A stretch of DNA of 64,000 nt, taken from assembly GCF_000723165.1 (NCBI RefSeq), contig NZ_HG322949.1, positions 3,752,893 through 3,816,892 on the forward strand, in the 5' to 3' direction. Each line of letters opens with the position of its first letter. Position 1 is the stretch's first letter. The notes beneath the pieces are model-generated. The model saw only the letters and a program-made list of their open reading frames with translations. It had not been told where the DNA came from and searched no databases. This DNA comes from Janthinobacterium agaricidamnosum NBRC 102515 = DSM 9628 (GTDB taxonomy: Bacteria; Pseudomonadota; Gammaproteobacteria; Burkholderiales; Burkholderiaceae_D). The translations under genes and the position numbers were made by a program. Below are positions 30,616 to 39,186 of the stretch, in pieces.

Positions 30616-31349
30616 GCGAGGCCTTTTGCCAATGCATCCAGTTGGGTTTTGTGGGTCAGGTCGATTTGCAGCGGGGTAATCGAGACATGGCCTTGCGCGG
30701 TGGCATGAAAATCGGTGCCCTCGCCGGCGTCCCTGGTATTGCCGACCGGCCCGATCCAGAAGATTTCGCGGCCGCGTGGATCGTGCGCCTTGATCACCGG
30801 CTGGGCCGAGTGGCGCCGCCCCAGCCGGGTGGCGACCGTGCTTTTCAATTCATCGTAAGGCAGGTTCGGGATATTGACATTCAGCAGGTACGGTTTTTCC
30901 AGCGCATCGAAACGGCGCAGCACGATGTCGCGCGCGACCCGCGCCGCACTGTCCAGGTTGGCCCAGCCGTAGGAACCTTGCGAAAAGGCCAGCGCCGGAA
31001 TGCCGAACAGATACCCTTCGGTGGCCGCCGCCACCGTACCGGAATACAAGGTGTCGTCGCCCATGTTCGGGCCATTGTTAATGCCCGACACCACCAGGTC
31101 CGGCTTGTAGTCCAGCATGCCGGTCAGCGCCACGTGCACGCAATCGGTCGGCGTGCCGTTGACAAAATAAAAACCATTGGCCGCCTGCTGCACCGACAAG
31201 GGCCGGTCCAGCGACAGGGAGTTGGAGGCGCCGGAGCGGTTGCTGTCGGGTGCCACCACGACGATCTCGGCGATCGTGGACAGCACCTCGGCCAGCGCGC
31301 TGATGCCGGGGGCGAGGTAGCCGTCGTCGTTACTGATAAGAATTCTCAT
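30612..31349 (-). CDS. surE: 5'/3'-nucleotidase SurE
   Basis: A 245-residue metal-dependent nucleotidase and exopolyphosphatase active on nucleoside monophosphates, part of the stationary-phase survival group. The metal site [16 protein letters not shown] at the N terminus and the [20 protein letters not shown] loop are intact. It is first in the surE-pcm-nlpD-rpoS unit and overlaps pcm by 4 bases. Upstream, after 141 bases, ends the KGG-ATPase gene transcribed in the same direction, so read-through from that operon is possible. Confidence 0.97.
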   Translation of the reverse strand: MRILISNDDGYLAPGISALAEVLSTIAEIVVVAPDSNRSGASNSLSLDRPLSVQQAANGFYFVNGTPTDCVHVALTGMLDYKPDLVVSGINNGPNMGDDTLYSGTVAAATEGYLFGIPALAFSQGSYGWANLDSAARVARDIVLRRFDALEKPYLLNVNIPNLPYDELKSTVATRLGRRHSAQPVIKAHDPRGREIFWIGPVGNTRDAGEGTDFHATAQGHVSITPLQIDLTHKTQLDALAKGLA

Positions 31350-31399
31350 GCAGAGATTTTACCTGAAGCAACGCCCCGGCTACACAAACCGTGTACCGA

Positions 31400-31546
31400 T
31401 CAGCATCTAAATTTTGCAAGCATCGCCAGCCCTTTCACCATGGCCTGCAGCGCGCTGGCCGCCGCGCCGCGTGTCGGCACGGCCGCCGGCTCAGCGGTTG
31501 GCCACCCGCGCCTGCGACAGCGCGCCTTCCAGCGCCGACACTTCAT
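31400..31546 (-). CDS. Possible 48-residue ORF overlapping the end of the KGG-ATPase gene
   Basis: A short frame starting ATG at 31546 inside the ATPase gene (+1 frame) and ending at 31400. The first 17 residues are Arg/Lys/Cys-rich shadow sequence. The part past the ATPase stop (ALQAMVKGLAMLAKFRC at the end) has GC-rich third positions typical of real coding DNA here. It may be a genuine small gene, or the original C terminus of the ATPase separated by a frameshift, or chance. No ribosome site is evident. Confidence 0.25.
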   Translation of the reverse strand: MKCRRWKARCRRRGWPTAEPAAVPTRGAAASALQAMVKGLAMLAKFRC

Positions 31547-34067
31547 CTTCTTGCAAGGACACCAGCGCATCCTTGTCGCCCTCCATCTTGTACATTTTCT
31601 TGAGCAAGGCCATGCCGCGCTTGCGTAACTTCCCGGCGACGCCGGGCTTCAGCAACGGTTCGCGCAAACGGTCGGCCAGGTCGCGCGCTTGCCGATATTG
31701 CTCGGCGTCCATCAATTCCTGCACCTGGCTGATCATATTGGCCAGCGCTTCGGGCTGCTCCACCGCGCGGCTGCTGGCGCGCGCCGCCAATATCGTTTCC
31801 TGCAAGCTGCGCGCGCGGCGCAACTGCCAGTCATGCGTCAAACGGTCGGGCGCCAAACCATGCGGCAACAGCGCCCCATGCACCATCCCGCCATGCGGCA
31901 CGCCGTCATGCTGGGCCAGGCCGTGATAATTCAAGCCATTATGGATCAGCCCGTCATGCGGCATCGCGTCCAGTCCTGACGAGGAATGGCCGTTAAGCAA
32001 GCGGTCACTCGCGCTCAGCACCGCATCTTCCAGCACCCGCGCGGCATCCTGCTCGCCCTGCCGCTGCAAGGTGCCGGCCAATTGTTTTTTACTGTGCAAG
32101 GTGTCGAGATGATCGTCGCCCAGCAAACGCTGGTGCACCTGCACCACCTGCTCCTGCACGCTGCGCGCCGCCGCCAGTTCGCCATCCTGCACCAGCGCCT
32201 GCGCCAGGTTACGCTGGCTCATCAGCGTTTCCGGATGATCGAAACCACGGCTGCGTCCGCGCGCCGTAACCAGGTTTTCATGCAACTGGCGCACCGCCGG
32301 CCAGTCGCCCTGGCGCGTCAGGATCTCGCCCAGCGCATCCCAGGCCGCCAGCGTCTGCGTATGATCGATGCCGAGCCGCCGCTCTTGCGCGCGGGCCACG
32401 GTGTCGAGCAGGCGGCGCGCGCCGGCCAGGTCGTTTTGCGCGGCCAGCGTTTGCGATAGTGCATGCTTACTGCTGAGCGTATCGGGATGTTCGGCGCCGA
32501 GCAAGCGCTCACGCACCGCCACCACGGTTTCGAACTGGCTGCGGGCCTGCTCTTGCTGGCCCATCCTGGCGAACGTCGCGGCGCGGCTGGCCAGCGCGCC
32601 GAGGGTCAGCAGGTGCTCGGTACCCAGTTGGCGCATATACGCGTCGAGCACGGTATCCTGCAGCACCAGCGCCCCCAGGTGATCGCCGCGCGCCAGCAAG
32701 GTGCTGGCCAGGTTGGACTTGGCGCTGAGGGTGTCCGGATGGTCGCGGCCGAGTAAGCGCTCACGCGCCTCGACCACGTCTTCTTCGATGAACTGGGCTT
32801 CATCGAGCTTGTCCATCTGGCGCAGCATGCGCGCCAGGCCGCCCTTGCTGGCCAGCGTGTCGATATGTTCCTCGCCCAGCACCTGGCGGCGAATTTCCAG
32901 GCTGTGCTTGAAGCTTGCCAGCGCCTGCACGGCCTTGCCCTCCTTGCGGTACAACTCGCCGAGGCGGGTCAGGTCGCGCGCCATCGGCAATGCCACGGTG
33001 CGGCTCGGCACTTCGTCCAGTGCGCGGCGGGCTTCGTCGATGGCGGCCAGCAAATGGATTTCGCGGCTCGATTGCCACGGAAAGAAATCGCCGGTCAGCC
33101 ATTGCAGGAACGCTTCGAAGGTACGCGTCAGCGAAAAACGGTCGCCGCCCTGGTCTATGCGCACCGCCAATTGTTCGCCATACGCAAAGGTCTTGGTCTG
33201 CTGTAATTGCACTTCGTCGAAATAACTGTCCATCGCGATGTGCGACAGGCCATAGGACGAGCGCAGCAGGCGCTCGAACATCGGCTGGAAGCCGAAGATG
33301 GCCTTTTGCGGATCGCCGCGGCGCCATTCGGCGCGCTGTTCGCCATCGCCCATTTCGATGCGCGACGGCAGCGGATACACCAGCAGCTGGCGCTGTTCGT
33401 CTTCGTGGCTGCGGCGGTATTCGATGGCGCGCGTGACCAGCGCATCGACGCCTTCCAGGCTTTGCCGGTTCGGCGTAAACACCACCACCAGCTTTTTCGG
33501 CAGCAAGGTGGTGCAGATGCCGGCGCTGTCGGTGCGCCCGGTGCGCGAGTCGACCAGCACATAGCGGAAATGGCGCGCCAGGTTTGCGGCGAAGCAGCGG
33601 AACAGCGCCGGGCAGGAATGGAACAGCTTATCCCAATGCATTGCCGCCAGCCGGTCGTTATAGGTGGCGTCGAAGCGCCCGGCGCGCATCAGGTACAGCG
33701 GGCTGCTTTGATCGACCCGCACCACGTACTGCTGCCAGTCGATCGCGTCGAGCACCCGCCTGGCCAGCTCGGTATCGTCGGCCTGGCCGTCGGCGGCGCC
33801 GAACAGTTCCAGCTGCGCGCGGCACGCTTCGAAGAATTCCAGCACGCCGGGACGTTCCTCGTGCTGGCCGAAATAATGGTGCAGGCCGGGCGCTTCCATG
33901 TCCCAGTCGACCATCAGCACCGGCACTGTCGCATTCTGGCGCTTGGCCAGCAGTACGGCGATGTTCGACAGGGCCATGGTGCGGCCGGTGCCACCTTTAT
34001 AGGAATAAAAGGTGACGACTTCGCCGGGCGCTGTCAGCGGCGGCAGGAACAGGCGGTGGAGTTCCAT
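31491..34067 (-). CDS. KGG-type P-loop ATPase with TPR array (putative conflict-system NTPase)
   Basis: An 858-residue protein. Residues about 15-335 form a ParA/MinD-like P-loop domain of the KGG variant: Walker A KGGTGRT (24-30, Arg29 replacing the usual Lys), VDWDMEAPG (53-61), and DSRTGRTD (173-180), the signature of KGGVGR-type ATPases. Residues about 370-690 carry kinesin-light-chain-like TPRs with repeated LGxxHPDTL motifs. A His/Gly-rich insert (about 700-737) interrupts the array. The last 120 residues are helical and basic. It is 9 bases downstream of the TIR gene, so the two are co-expressed. By analogy with known TIR/NTPase/TPR systems it may sense infection and switch on the TIR partner; this is inference. 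Confidence 0.82.
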   Translation of the reverse strand: MELHRLFLPPLTAPGEVVTFYSYKGGTGRTMALSNIAVLLAKRQNATVPVLMVDWDMEAPGLHHYFGQHEERPGVLEFFEACRAQLELFGAADGQADDTELARRVLDAIDWQQYVVRVDQSSPLYLMRAGRFDATYNDRLAAMHWDKLFHSCPALFRCFAANLARHFRYVLVDSRTGRTDSAGICTTLLPKKLVVVFTPNRQSLEGVDALVTRAIEYRRSHEDEQRQLLVYPLPSRIEMGDGEQRAEWRRGDPQKAIFGFQPMFERLLRSSYGLSHIAMDSYFDEVQLQQTKTFAYGEQLAVRIDQGGDRFSLTRTFEAFLQWLTGDFFPWQSSREIHLLAAIDEARRALDEVPSRTVALPMARDLTRLGELYRKEGKAVQALASFKHSLEIRRQVLGEEHIDTLASKGGLARMLRQMDKLDEAQFIEEDVVEARERLLGRDHPDTLSAKSNLASTLLARGDHLGALVLQDTVLDAYMRQLGTEHLLTLGALASRAATFARMGQQEQARSQFETVVAVRERLLGAEHPDTLSSKHALSQTLAAQNDLAGARRLLDTVARAQERRLGIDHTQTLAAWDALGEILTRQGDWPAVRQLHENLVTARGRSRGFDHPETLMSQRNLAQALVQDGELAAARSVQEQVVQVHQRLLGDDHLDTLHSKKQLAGTLQRQGEQDAARVLEDAVLSASDRLLNGHSSSGLDAMPHDGLIHNGLNYHGLAQHDGVPHGGMVHGALLPHGLAPDRLTHDWQLRRARSLQETILAARASSRAVEQPEALANMISQVQELMDAEQYRQARDLADRLREPLLKPGVAGKLRKRGMALLKKMYKMEGDKDALVSLQEDEVSALEGALSQARVANR
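31858..31966 (-). repeat. His/Gly-rich repeat insert in the TPR array
   Basis: Encodes about 37 residues of units PHDGL-IHNGL-NYHGL-QHDGV-PHGGM-VHGAL-PHGL, one His and one or two Gly per five or six residues. It sits where the next TPR's LGxDHPDTL loop is expected, after RLLNGHSSSG. It could bind metal or be a flexible loop. Confidence 0.75.
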
Positions 34068-34076
34068 GGCGAACCT

Positions 34077-34685
34077 TTAACGTGGAAAGTGAGGGGGCGG
34101 AACGATACGCCATTCCGGCGGAATATCGGGCATCACGAAACGGCTGCAATCGTGGCCGGGCGGGGTGGAACTTTTTAACAAGTGGTAATGACTGGCGATG
34201 CGCTCGACGATTTTCTGGATCGCGGGCAAGTAATCGGGATTGGCCTTCAAGTCGCCGCTGGCCAGCGTATAGCCGGAAAAATCGAGGTACATGCCCGGCT
34301 CGGTGATTTGGCGCGGCAAGCCGGCCGGATGGCGGGTCATGATGACGGGAATGATCAGATGGCTGGGCAAGGTGTACCAGCCGCGCCGTTCCAGTTCGAT
34401 CAACTGCATCGCGGCAAACTCGCGCCGGGTATAGGGATGGGCTTCATACTTGGGCGTGTACAGCAGGATCATGCAAACGCTCTCGCACAAGGCGCGCGCA
34501 ATGCGCTGGTCCAGGTCGTCGCCTCCCCCCAGCTGTTCGCTGTCGACAAACAAGGCATGCTCGTTGTCAAGATGTGGTTCCAGATAGCATTGCAGCGCTT
34601 CAATCAAGTCATTCTTGAACTTGTTCATGAACACATAATGGCCGTGCGCATAACTGAAGAAACAGCCGTAGCGGACAGTATCCAT
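34077..34685 (-). CDS. TIR-domain protein (putative effector)
   Basis: A 202-residue protein with a TIR-like fold at residues 1-120: FFSYAHGH at strand A, FVDSEQLGGGDDLDQRI as the BB-loop region, VCMILLYTPKY as strand D, and YTRREF with Glu89 at the position expected for the catalytic Glu of NAD-cleaving TIRs. The C-terminal 80 residues (YLDFSGY onward) match no domain I recognise. Translation starts after a good AGGGGGG site. It is the first gene of a two-gene operon with the KGG-ATPase-TPR gene. TIR-like proteins in the FxSxx-COOH type systems (FxsC) look similar. NAD hydrolysis is predicted from family knowledge, not shown. Confidence 0.8.
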   Translation of the reverse strand: MDTVRYGCFFSYAHGHYVFMNKFKNDLIEALQCYLEPHLDNEHALFVDSEQLGGGDDLDQRIARALCESVCMILLYTPKYEAHPYTRREFAAMQLIELERRGWYTLPSHLIIPVIMTRHPAGLPRQITEPGMYLDFSGYTLASGDLKANPDYLPAIQKIVERIASHYHLLKSSTPPGHDCSRFVMPDIPPEWRIVPPPHFPR

Positions 34686-34772
34686 ATCATCCCCCCTTCC
34701 TGTTCCTTCTCATTTGTTGCCTTACTGATAATGCGACACTTTTACCCACTCTAATCAGCTGGGTCACTGGCA

Positions 34773-34790
34773 CTTTGCGCTGGCGCAAAG
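34773..34790. promoter_or_regulatory. Palindrome upstream of TIR operon
   Basis: CTTTGCGC-TG-GCGCAAAG, an 8-bp perfect inverted repeat about 88 bases upstream of the TIR start. Possible operator for the leftward TIR operon or the rightward oxidoreductase; no regulator is assigned. Confidence 0.4.
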
Positions 34791-34802
34791 ATACATCGGC
34801 CT

Positions 34803-34816
34803 CATGCATATGCATG
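34803..34816. promoter_or_regulatory. 14-base perfect palindrome
   Basis: CATGCAT-ATGCATG, uninterrupted, between the TIR operon and the oxidoreductase gene and 12 bases from the palindrome at 34773-34790. May be a protein-binding site. Confidence 0.35.
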
Positions 34817-34961
34817 CGGCAAGGGGCGTCAGTTCGTTTGCAGCAGGAAATAAATCTCTGGAAAGAGCATCGGAAACGCGTGTCCGGAGCCGGATTCAGG
34901 CATAATCAAAAAAATAAACGGTCGTACTATTTTCTGATGACATCAACCCTGGAGGAGACAA

Positions 34962-35939
34962 ATGAAAGCGATAGTATGCAAGGCGTGGGGCTTGCCGGAC
35001 AGCCTGGCGGTCGAGGAGTTGCCGGACCTGGTGGCGGGGCCGGGCCAGGTAGTGCTGGACGTCAAGGCAGCCGGCGTCAACTTTCCCGACGTGCTGATCA
35101 TCCAGGGTAAATACCAGTTCAAGCCGGAACTGCCCTTCATACCCGGCAGCGAAGTCGCCGGCGTGGTGCGCGCGGTCGGCGACGGCGTCAGCGCTTACCA
35201 GCCGGGCGACCGTGTCATCGCCTTCAGCGCCGTCGGCGGTTTTGCGCAGCAGCTGGCGGTGCCGGCGCAAGCGTTGATGCCTATGCCGCCCGGCATGGAT
35301 TTCGATACCGCGGCCGCCATCACGCTGACCTACGGCACCTCGCACCATGCGGTGCTCGACCGCGCCGCGCTCAAAGCTGGCGAGACCATGCTGGTTCTTG
35401 GCGCGGCCGGCGGAGTCGGACTGGCCGCCATCGAGATCGGCAAGGCGCTCGGCGCACGCGTGATCGCGGCGGCGTCCAGCGATGACAAGCTGGCGGTCTG
35501 CACCGCGCACGGCGCCGACGCCACCATCAACTATGCCAGCGGCGACTTGCGCGAGGCGATCAAGGCGGCCACCGACGGCAAGGGGCCGGACGTGATCTAC
35601 GATCCGGTCGGCGGCGTTTATGCGGAAGCGGCGTTCCGCGCGATCGGCTGGCGCGGACGTTACCTGGTGGTCGGTTTCGCCAATGGCGAGATACCGAAAT
35701 TGCCGCTCAACCTGGCCTTGCTGAAAGGCGCGTCGCTGGTCGGCGTGTTTTGGGGCGAATACGCCAAGCGCGAGCCGAAGGCGAACCTGGCGGCGATGCG
35801 CCAGTTGCTGGGCTGGCTGGCCGAAGGCAGGATCCGGCCGCATATCTCGGCCCGCTATGCATTGGAAGACACGGCGCAGGCATTGAACGACATGGCGGCG
35901 CGCAAGGTGACCGGCAAGGTGGTGATCTTGCCGGGGTGA
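34962..35939 (+). CDS. NADPH:quinone oxidoreductase family protein (MDR superfamily)
   Basis: A 325-residue zinc-independent medium-chain reductase of the QOR group. The N-terminal GroES-like domain (LVAGPGQVVLDVKAAGVNFP) is followed by a Rossmann fold with the nucleotide motif LGAAGGVGLAAIEIGKALGA. No structural or catalytic zinc Cys set is present, as expected. The start is preceded by CTGGAGGAG at the right distance. It is convergent with the dinG gene. The real substrate is not predictable. Confidence 0.9.
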   Translation: MKAIVCKAWGLPDSLAVEELPDLVAGPGQVVLDVKAAGVNFPDVLIIQGKYQFKPELPFIPGSEVAGVVRAVGDGVSAYQPGDRVIAFSAVGGFAQQLAVPAQALMPMPPGMDFDTAAAITLTYGTSHHAVLDRAALKAGETMLVLGAAGGVGLAAIEIGKALGARVIAAASSDDKLAVCTAHGADATINYASGDLREAIKAATDGKGPDVIYDPVGGVYAEAAFRAIGWRGRYLVVGFANGEIPKLPLNLALLKGASLVGVFWGEYAKREPKANLAAMRQLLGWLAEGRIRPHISARYALEDTAQALNDMAARKVTGKVVILPG

Positions 35940-35996
35940 GGTCAGGAAGGTCGGCGGGCGCGCGGTGCGCCGGGCCGGCCTGCGCATCGCTGCAAA

Positions 35997-38030
35997 CTAT
36001 TGCTTGGCCGGCAAGTTCTTGAAGAATTCCACCACTTCGGCCGTATCGCGCGTGCGCTTGAATGGCGGCAAGCTTTGCCAGATGCGCTTGCCGTACGGCT
36101 TGGAAATCAGGCGCGGATCGCAAATCATCAGCACGCCGCGGTCGCCCTCGTCGCGGATCAGCCGTCCGGCGCCCTGCTTCAGGTTGATGATCGCTTCCGG
36201 CAGCGAGTGATGCATGAAGCCGTTCAGCCCCTGCTTTTCCATCACTTCGATGCGCGCGGCCAAGACCGGATCGTCGGGCGGCGCGAACGGCAATTTGTCG
36301 ATGATGACCAGCGACAAGGCGTCGCCGCGCACGTCGACGCCTTCCCAAAAACTCTGGCTGCCGATCAGCACGCCATTGCCGGCGCTGCGGAACTGGTCCA
36401 GCAATTCGGTACGGCCCCGCTCGCCCTGCACGAACAGCGGAAAGTTCAAGCCGCGCTTGGCGAACTCATCGGCCAACCGCTCGGCCGCCCGCTTCACCGC
36501 GCGCAAGGTGGTGCACAGGAAGAAAGTACGTCCGCCAGCCGCTTCGATGATCGGCAAGGCGCAATCGATGACGGCGTCGGTATAGCCCATCGAATTGGGT
36601 TGCGGCAAATTCTGCGGCACAAACAGCAAGCCTTGCTGGCCATAGTCGAACGGACTCGGCCAGGTGCGCGCCGGTTCGCCGGTCAAGCCCATCTGTTCGG
36701 AAAAATGCTTGAAGTCGTTTTTGACGGCCAGCGTCGCCGACGCGAAAATCCAGCTGCGCGGCGCGCCCTCGCGCTGGTTATTGAAAATCGGCGCGATCGA
36801 TAGCGGGGTCTTATGCAATTGCAAGGAACTGGAAAACGCTTCGACCCAGAACACCGCCTCTTCGCCGGTGGCGACCTTGGCCTTCGGATCGAACTTCCAG
36901 CCGGCCAGCTGCTGCGCCAGCTCGACGCCGCGCACGCGGCATTGTTCCAGCGTCTCGGCCCGTTCGGCCTGGCTTTCCAGTACCGCCACCATGCCGTCCA
37001 GCTCATCCTTCAGCGTGTCCAGCGCCGGGAAGAAATCGCTCGATGCGGCGATTTGCGGCAGCGACAGGCGCACGATATCTTGCGGGAAAGTCAGGCGCAA
37101 ATCGCGCGCGGCCTTTTCCACCACCGTCACGGTCCTGGCCCAGTCGATGCCGCGCGCGTGCGCCAGGCCCTCGGCCAGCACATCGCGGCACAATTCGAGG
37201 ATTTGCGAGGTCGAGATGGTATTGCCAAAGAATAGCGTGGCGGTGTCGGGCAACTGGTGCGCTTCATCGAAGATGATGGTGTTGGCCGATGGCAGCAGTT
37301 CGGCGACGCCGGTATCCTTCAAGGCCACGTCGGCAAAGAACAGGTGGTGGTTGACCACCACCACGTCCGCCTGCTGGGCTTCCTTGCGCGCCTTCATCAC
37401 AAAACAGTCCTGGTAATACTGGCATTCCGCGCCCATGCACGTGTCGCGGGTCGACGTCACCAGGTTCCAGATCAGCGCGTTTTCCGGCACCTTGGTCAAT
37501 TCGGCCTTGTCGCCGGAACTGGTCATCTTGAGGAAGCGCGAAATTTCGCGTAAATGGCCGACGTCGTCGCGCGACGTCATGCGGCCATTCTGCAAGGTGC
37601 GCTCCAGGTGGTAATGGCAAACGTAGTTCGAACGGCCCTTCAGCAGCGCCACCGAGACCGGCGCCTGCAATGCCGCGCGCACGGTCGGAATATCGCGCAA
37701 GAACAATTGGTCCTGCAAGTTCTTGGTGCCGGTCGAGACGATGGTCTTGCCGCCCCACAGCAGCGCCGGCACCAGGTAAGCAAAGGTCTTGCCCGTGCCC
37801 GTGCCCGCCTCGGCGATCAGCGTGGTCTGGGTATCGATCGCATGGGCAATCGCCTTGGCCATCTCGGTTTGCGAGCGGCGCGGCTTGTAGCTGCCGACCG
37901 CCGGCCCGAGCGGACCGCCGGCGCCAAACAGGCGTTCGATATCCTCGTCGTGCTTGCCGGGCTCTTCAAGCGGCAATAACTGATCGGCTGGTTGAGCCTG
38001 GTCGGCCGGTATTAAATGTTGTTCGGTCAA
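35997..38030 (-). CDS. ATP-dependent DNA helicase, DinG/YoaA type
   Basis: A 677-residue XPD-like iron-sulfur helicase. Walker A AEAGTGTGKTFAYLVP is near residue 75, Walker B is FDEAHQLPD, and motif VI is LKQGAGRLIRDEGDRG. The 4Fe-4S cysteines are seen in NYVCHYHL and in TCMGAECQYYQDCF. It unwinds 5' to 3' and takes part in repair and R-loop or fork problems. DinG and YoaA cannot be told apart safely by eye. Downstream is the convergent oxidoreductase gene; the DUF465 gene lies 36 bases upstream, same direction. Confidence 0.92.
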   Translation of the reverse strand: MTEQHLIPADQAQPADQLLPLEEPGKHDEDIERLFGAGGPLGPAVGSYKPRRSQTEMAKAIAHAIDTQTTLIAEAGTGTGKTFAYLVPALLWGGKTIVSTGTKNLQDQLFLRDIPTVRAALQAPVSVALLKGRSNYVCHYHLERTLQNGRMTSRDDVGHLREISRFLKMTSSGDKAELTKVPENALIWNLVTSTRDTCMGAECQYYQDCFVMKARKEAQQADVVVVNHHLFFADVALKDTGVAELLPSANTIIFDEAHQLPDTATLFFGNTISTSQILELCRDVLAEGLAHARGIDWARTVTVVEKAARDLRLTFPQDIVRLSLPQIAASSDFFPALDTLKDELDGMVAVLESQAERAETLEQCRVRGVELAQQLAGWKFDPKAKVATGEEAVFWVEAFSSSLQLHKTPLSIAPIFNNQREGAPRSWIFASATLAVKNDFKHFSEQMGLTGEPARTWPSPFDYGQQGLLFVPQNLPQPNSMGYTDAVIDCALPIIEAAGGRTFFLCTTLRAVKRAAERLADEFAKRGLNFPLFVQGERGRTELLDQFRSAGNGVLIGSQSFWEGVDVRGDALSLVIIDKLPFAPPDDPVLAARIEVMEKQGLNGFMHHSLPEAIINLKQGAGRLIRDEGDRGVLMICDPRLISKPYGKRIWQSLPPFKRTRDTAEVVEFFKNLPAKQ

Positions 38031-38066
38031 AATAAACTTTGGTGAGGCCGGGACGCGGGACGCGGT

Positions 38067-38270
38067 TCAGGCCGGGACATCGGGAACTAATTGCATTTTC
38101 AGCAGGGTGATATAGTCTTTCAACTGCAACTTGCGCTTCTTGAGGCGGCGCAATTGAAGCTCATCGTGATGGCCGTCGAGTACCAATAATTCGATCACCG
38201 CGTCCAGGTCGCGGTGTTCGACATCGAGTTCAATCAGGCGCCGCTGTATTTGCTGCTGTGCATCGGTCAT
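38067..38270 (-). CDS. YdcH/DUF465 family small protein
   Basis: A 67-residue helical protein of the DUF465 (YdcH) family, whose function is unknown. The pattern is a coiled-coil IELDVEHRDLDAVIELL followed by basic LRRLKKRKLQLKDYITLLK, the family hallmark. The start MTDAQQQIQRR at 38270 is chosen over the longer frame from 38336, whose first 22 residues are not family-like. Confidence 0.87.
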   Translation of the reverse strand: MTDAQQQIQRRLIELDVEHRDLDAVIELLVLDGHHDELQLRRLKKRKLQLKDYITLLKMQLVPDVPA

Positions 38271-38410
38271 GGGTCGCATTCTTGGCAGGGTGATACGAAT
38301 GATAATGCCGGCGCCGCAGTTGCGCCAGCGCCGCAAGCGCGTAGTGTAACCCGCCGCCGCCCGGGCGGCACCTGGTTTTGGCGCCGCGCCGGGCTGGACG
38401 CGGTTTCAGC

Positions 38411-39142
38411 TTATTTTTTCGCGTCGGCCGCGGCTGCGGCGGCCTCCGCTGCGGCCGCCGCGGCGGCATCGGCGGCTGCCTTGGCGGCCGCCCCGGCTTG
38501 TTTTTGCGCCACCGTATCGGCAACTTTCTTTTGCCGCTCCAGCGCTTCGGCCTGGCGGCGCTGGTACTCTGCCGCCTTGGCCGCGCGCGCGCCCGCTTCA
38601 GCCTGCTCTTGATCGGCCAGTTGCTTGATCTTCAAGTCATGCTCGGCCTGGCGCTGGGCCAGCGTCTTGCCGGAGGCCGGCGGCGCCGGTTCCGGCGCCA
38701 CCACTTTCAGCGGCGCCGGCGGCGCGGCGGCCCGCGCGGCGGCATCGGCGGCGGCGTCCTGCAAGCCACGCTCCAATTCCGCGTCGCGCCTGGCGACCGA
38801 ATCGGCGCGCTTGAAATGGCTGGCCTCGACTTCGATGGCGCGCAATTGCAGCAGCGCCATGCGGCGGACTTCCTTGGCCTTGTCGAGGCAATTGTTGACG
38901 AAGAACTTGGCGTAGCACACTTGCTCGCTGGCGGCATACACGGCTTCCGCTTCAGCCCGCTCGAGGCTCACTTTTTCCAGCTTGGCGTCGGCGCCTTCCA
39001 CCGTCGTGGTGAGCGGCACCACGATAGGCGCGGCGTGGCGCGGTGCTTGCGCGCAGCCGGCCAGCGCCAGGAGCAATGCCAGCGCCGGCGCCCAGCCCGC
39101 GCGCAGCGGGCTGGACAGGGATTGTTTGAATTGACTTGCCAT
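38411..39142 (-). CDS. Ala-rich coiled-coil lipoprotein, unknown function
   Basis: A 243-residue exported protein starting MASQFKQSLSSPL, with signal ending in lipobox LALAGC (Cys near 30) followed by AQAP. Residues about 45-125 are helical and include two Cys (QVCYAKFFVNNC). The C-terminal third is a TolA-like Ala/Lys/Gln coiled-coil (ADAAAAAAAEAAAAAADAKK at the end). The first half resembles nothing I can name. It is co-directional with zapE upstream and the DUF465 gene downstream. Possible envelope-spanning or peptidoglycan-associated factor; unproven. Confidence 0.75.
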   Translation of the reverse strand: MASQFKQSLSSPLRAGWAPALALLLALAGCAQAPRHAAPIVVPLTTTVEGADAKLEKVSLERAEAEAVYAASEQVCYAKFFVNNCLDKAKEVRRMALLQLRAIEVEASHFKRADSVARRDAELERGLQDAAADAAARAAAPPAPLKVVAPEPAPPASGKTLAQRQAEHDLKIKQLADQEQAEAGARAAKAAEYQRRQAEALERQKKVADTVAQKQAGAAAKAAADAAAAAAAEAAAAAADAKK

Positions 39143-39186
39143 CTTGCTTGTTTCCTTATCCGATTTCAATCCGCGGCGCATCCGCG

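Noticed and set aside
34077..34685. Possible toxin-antitoxin pair with the downstream gene
   Set aside because: The partner is an 858-residue ATPase-TPR protein, far larger than any antitoxin; an NTPase-controlled effector fits better.
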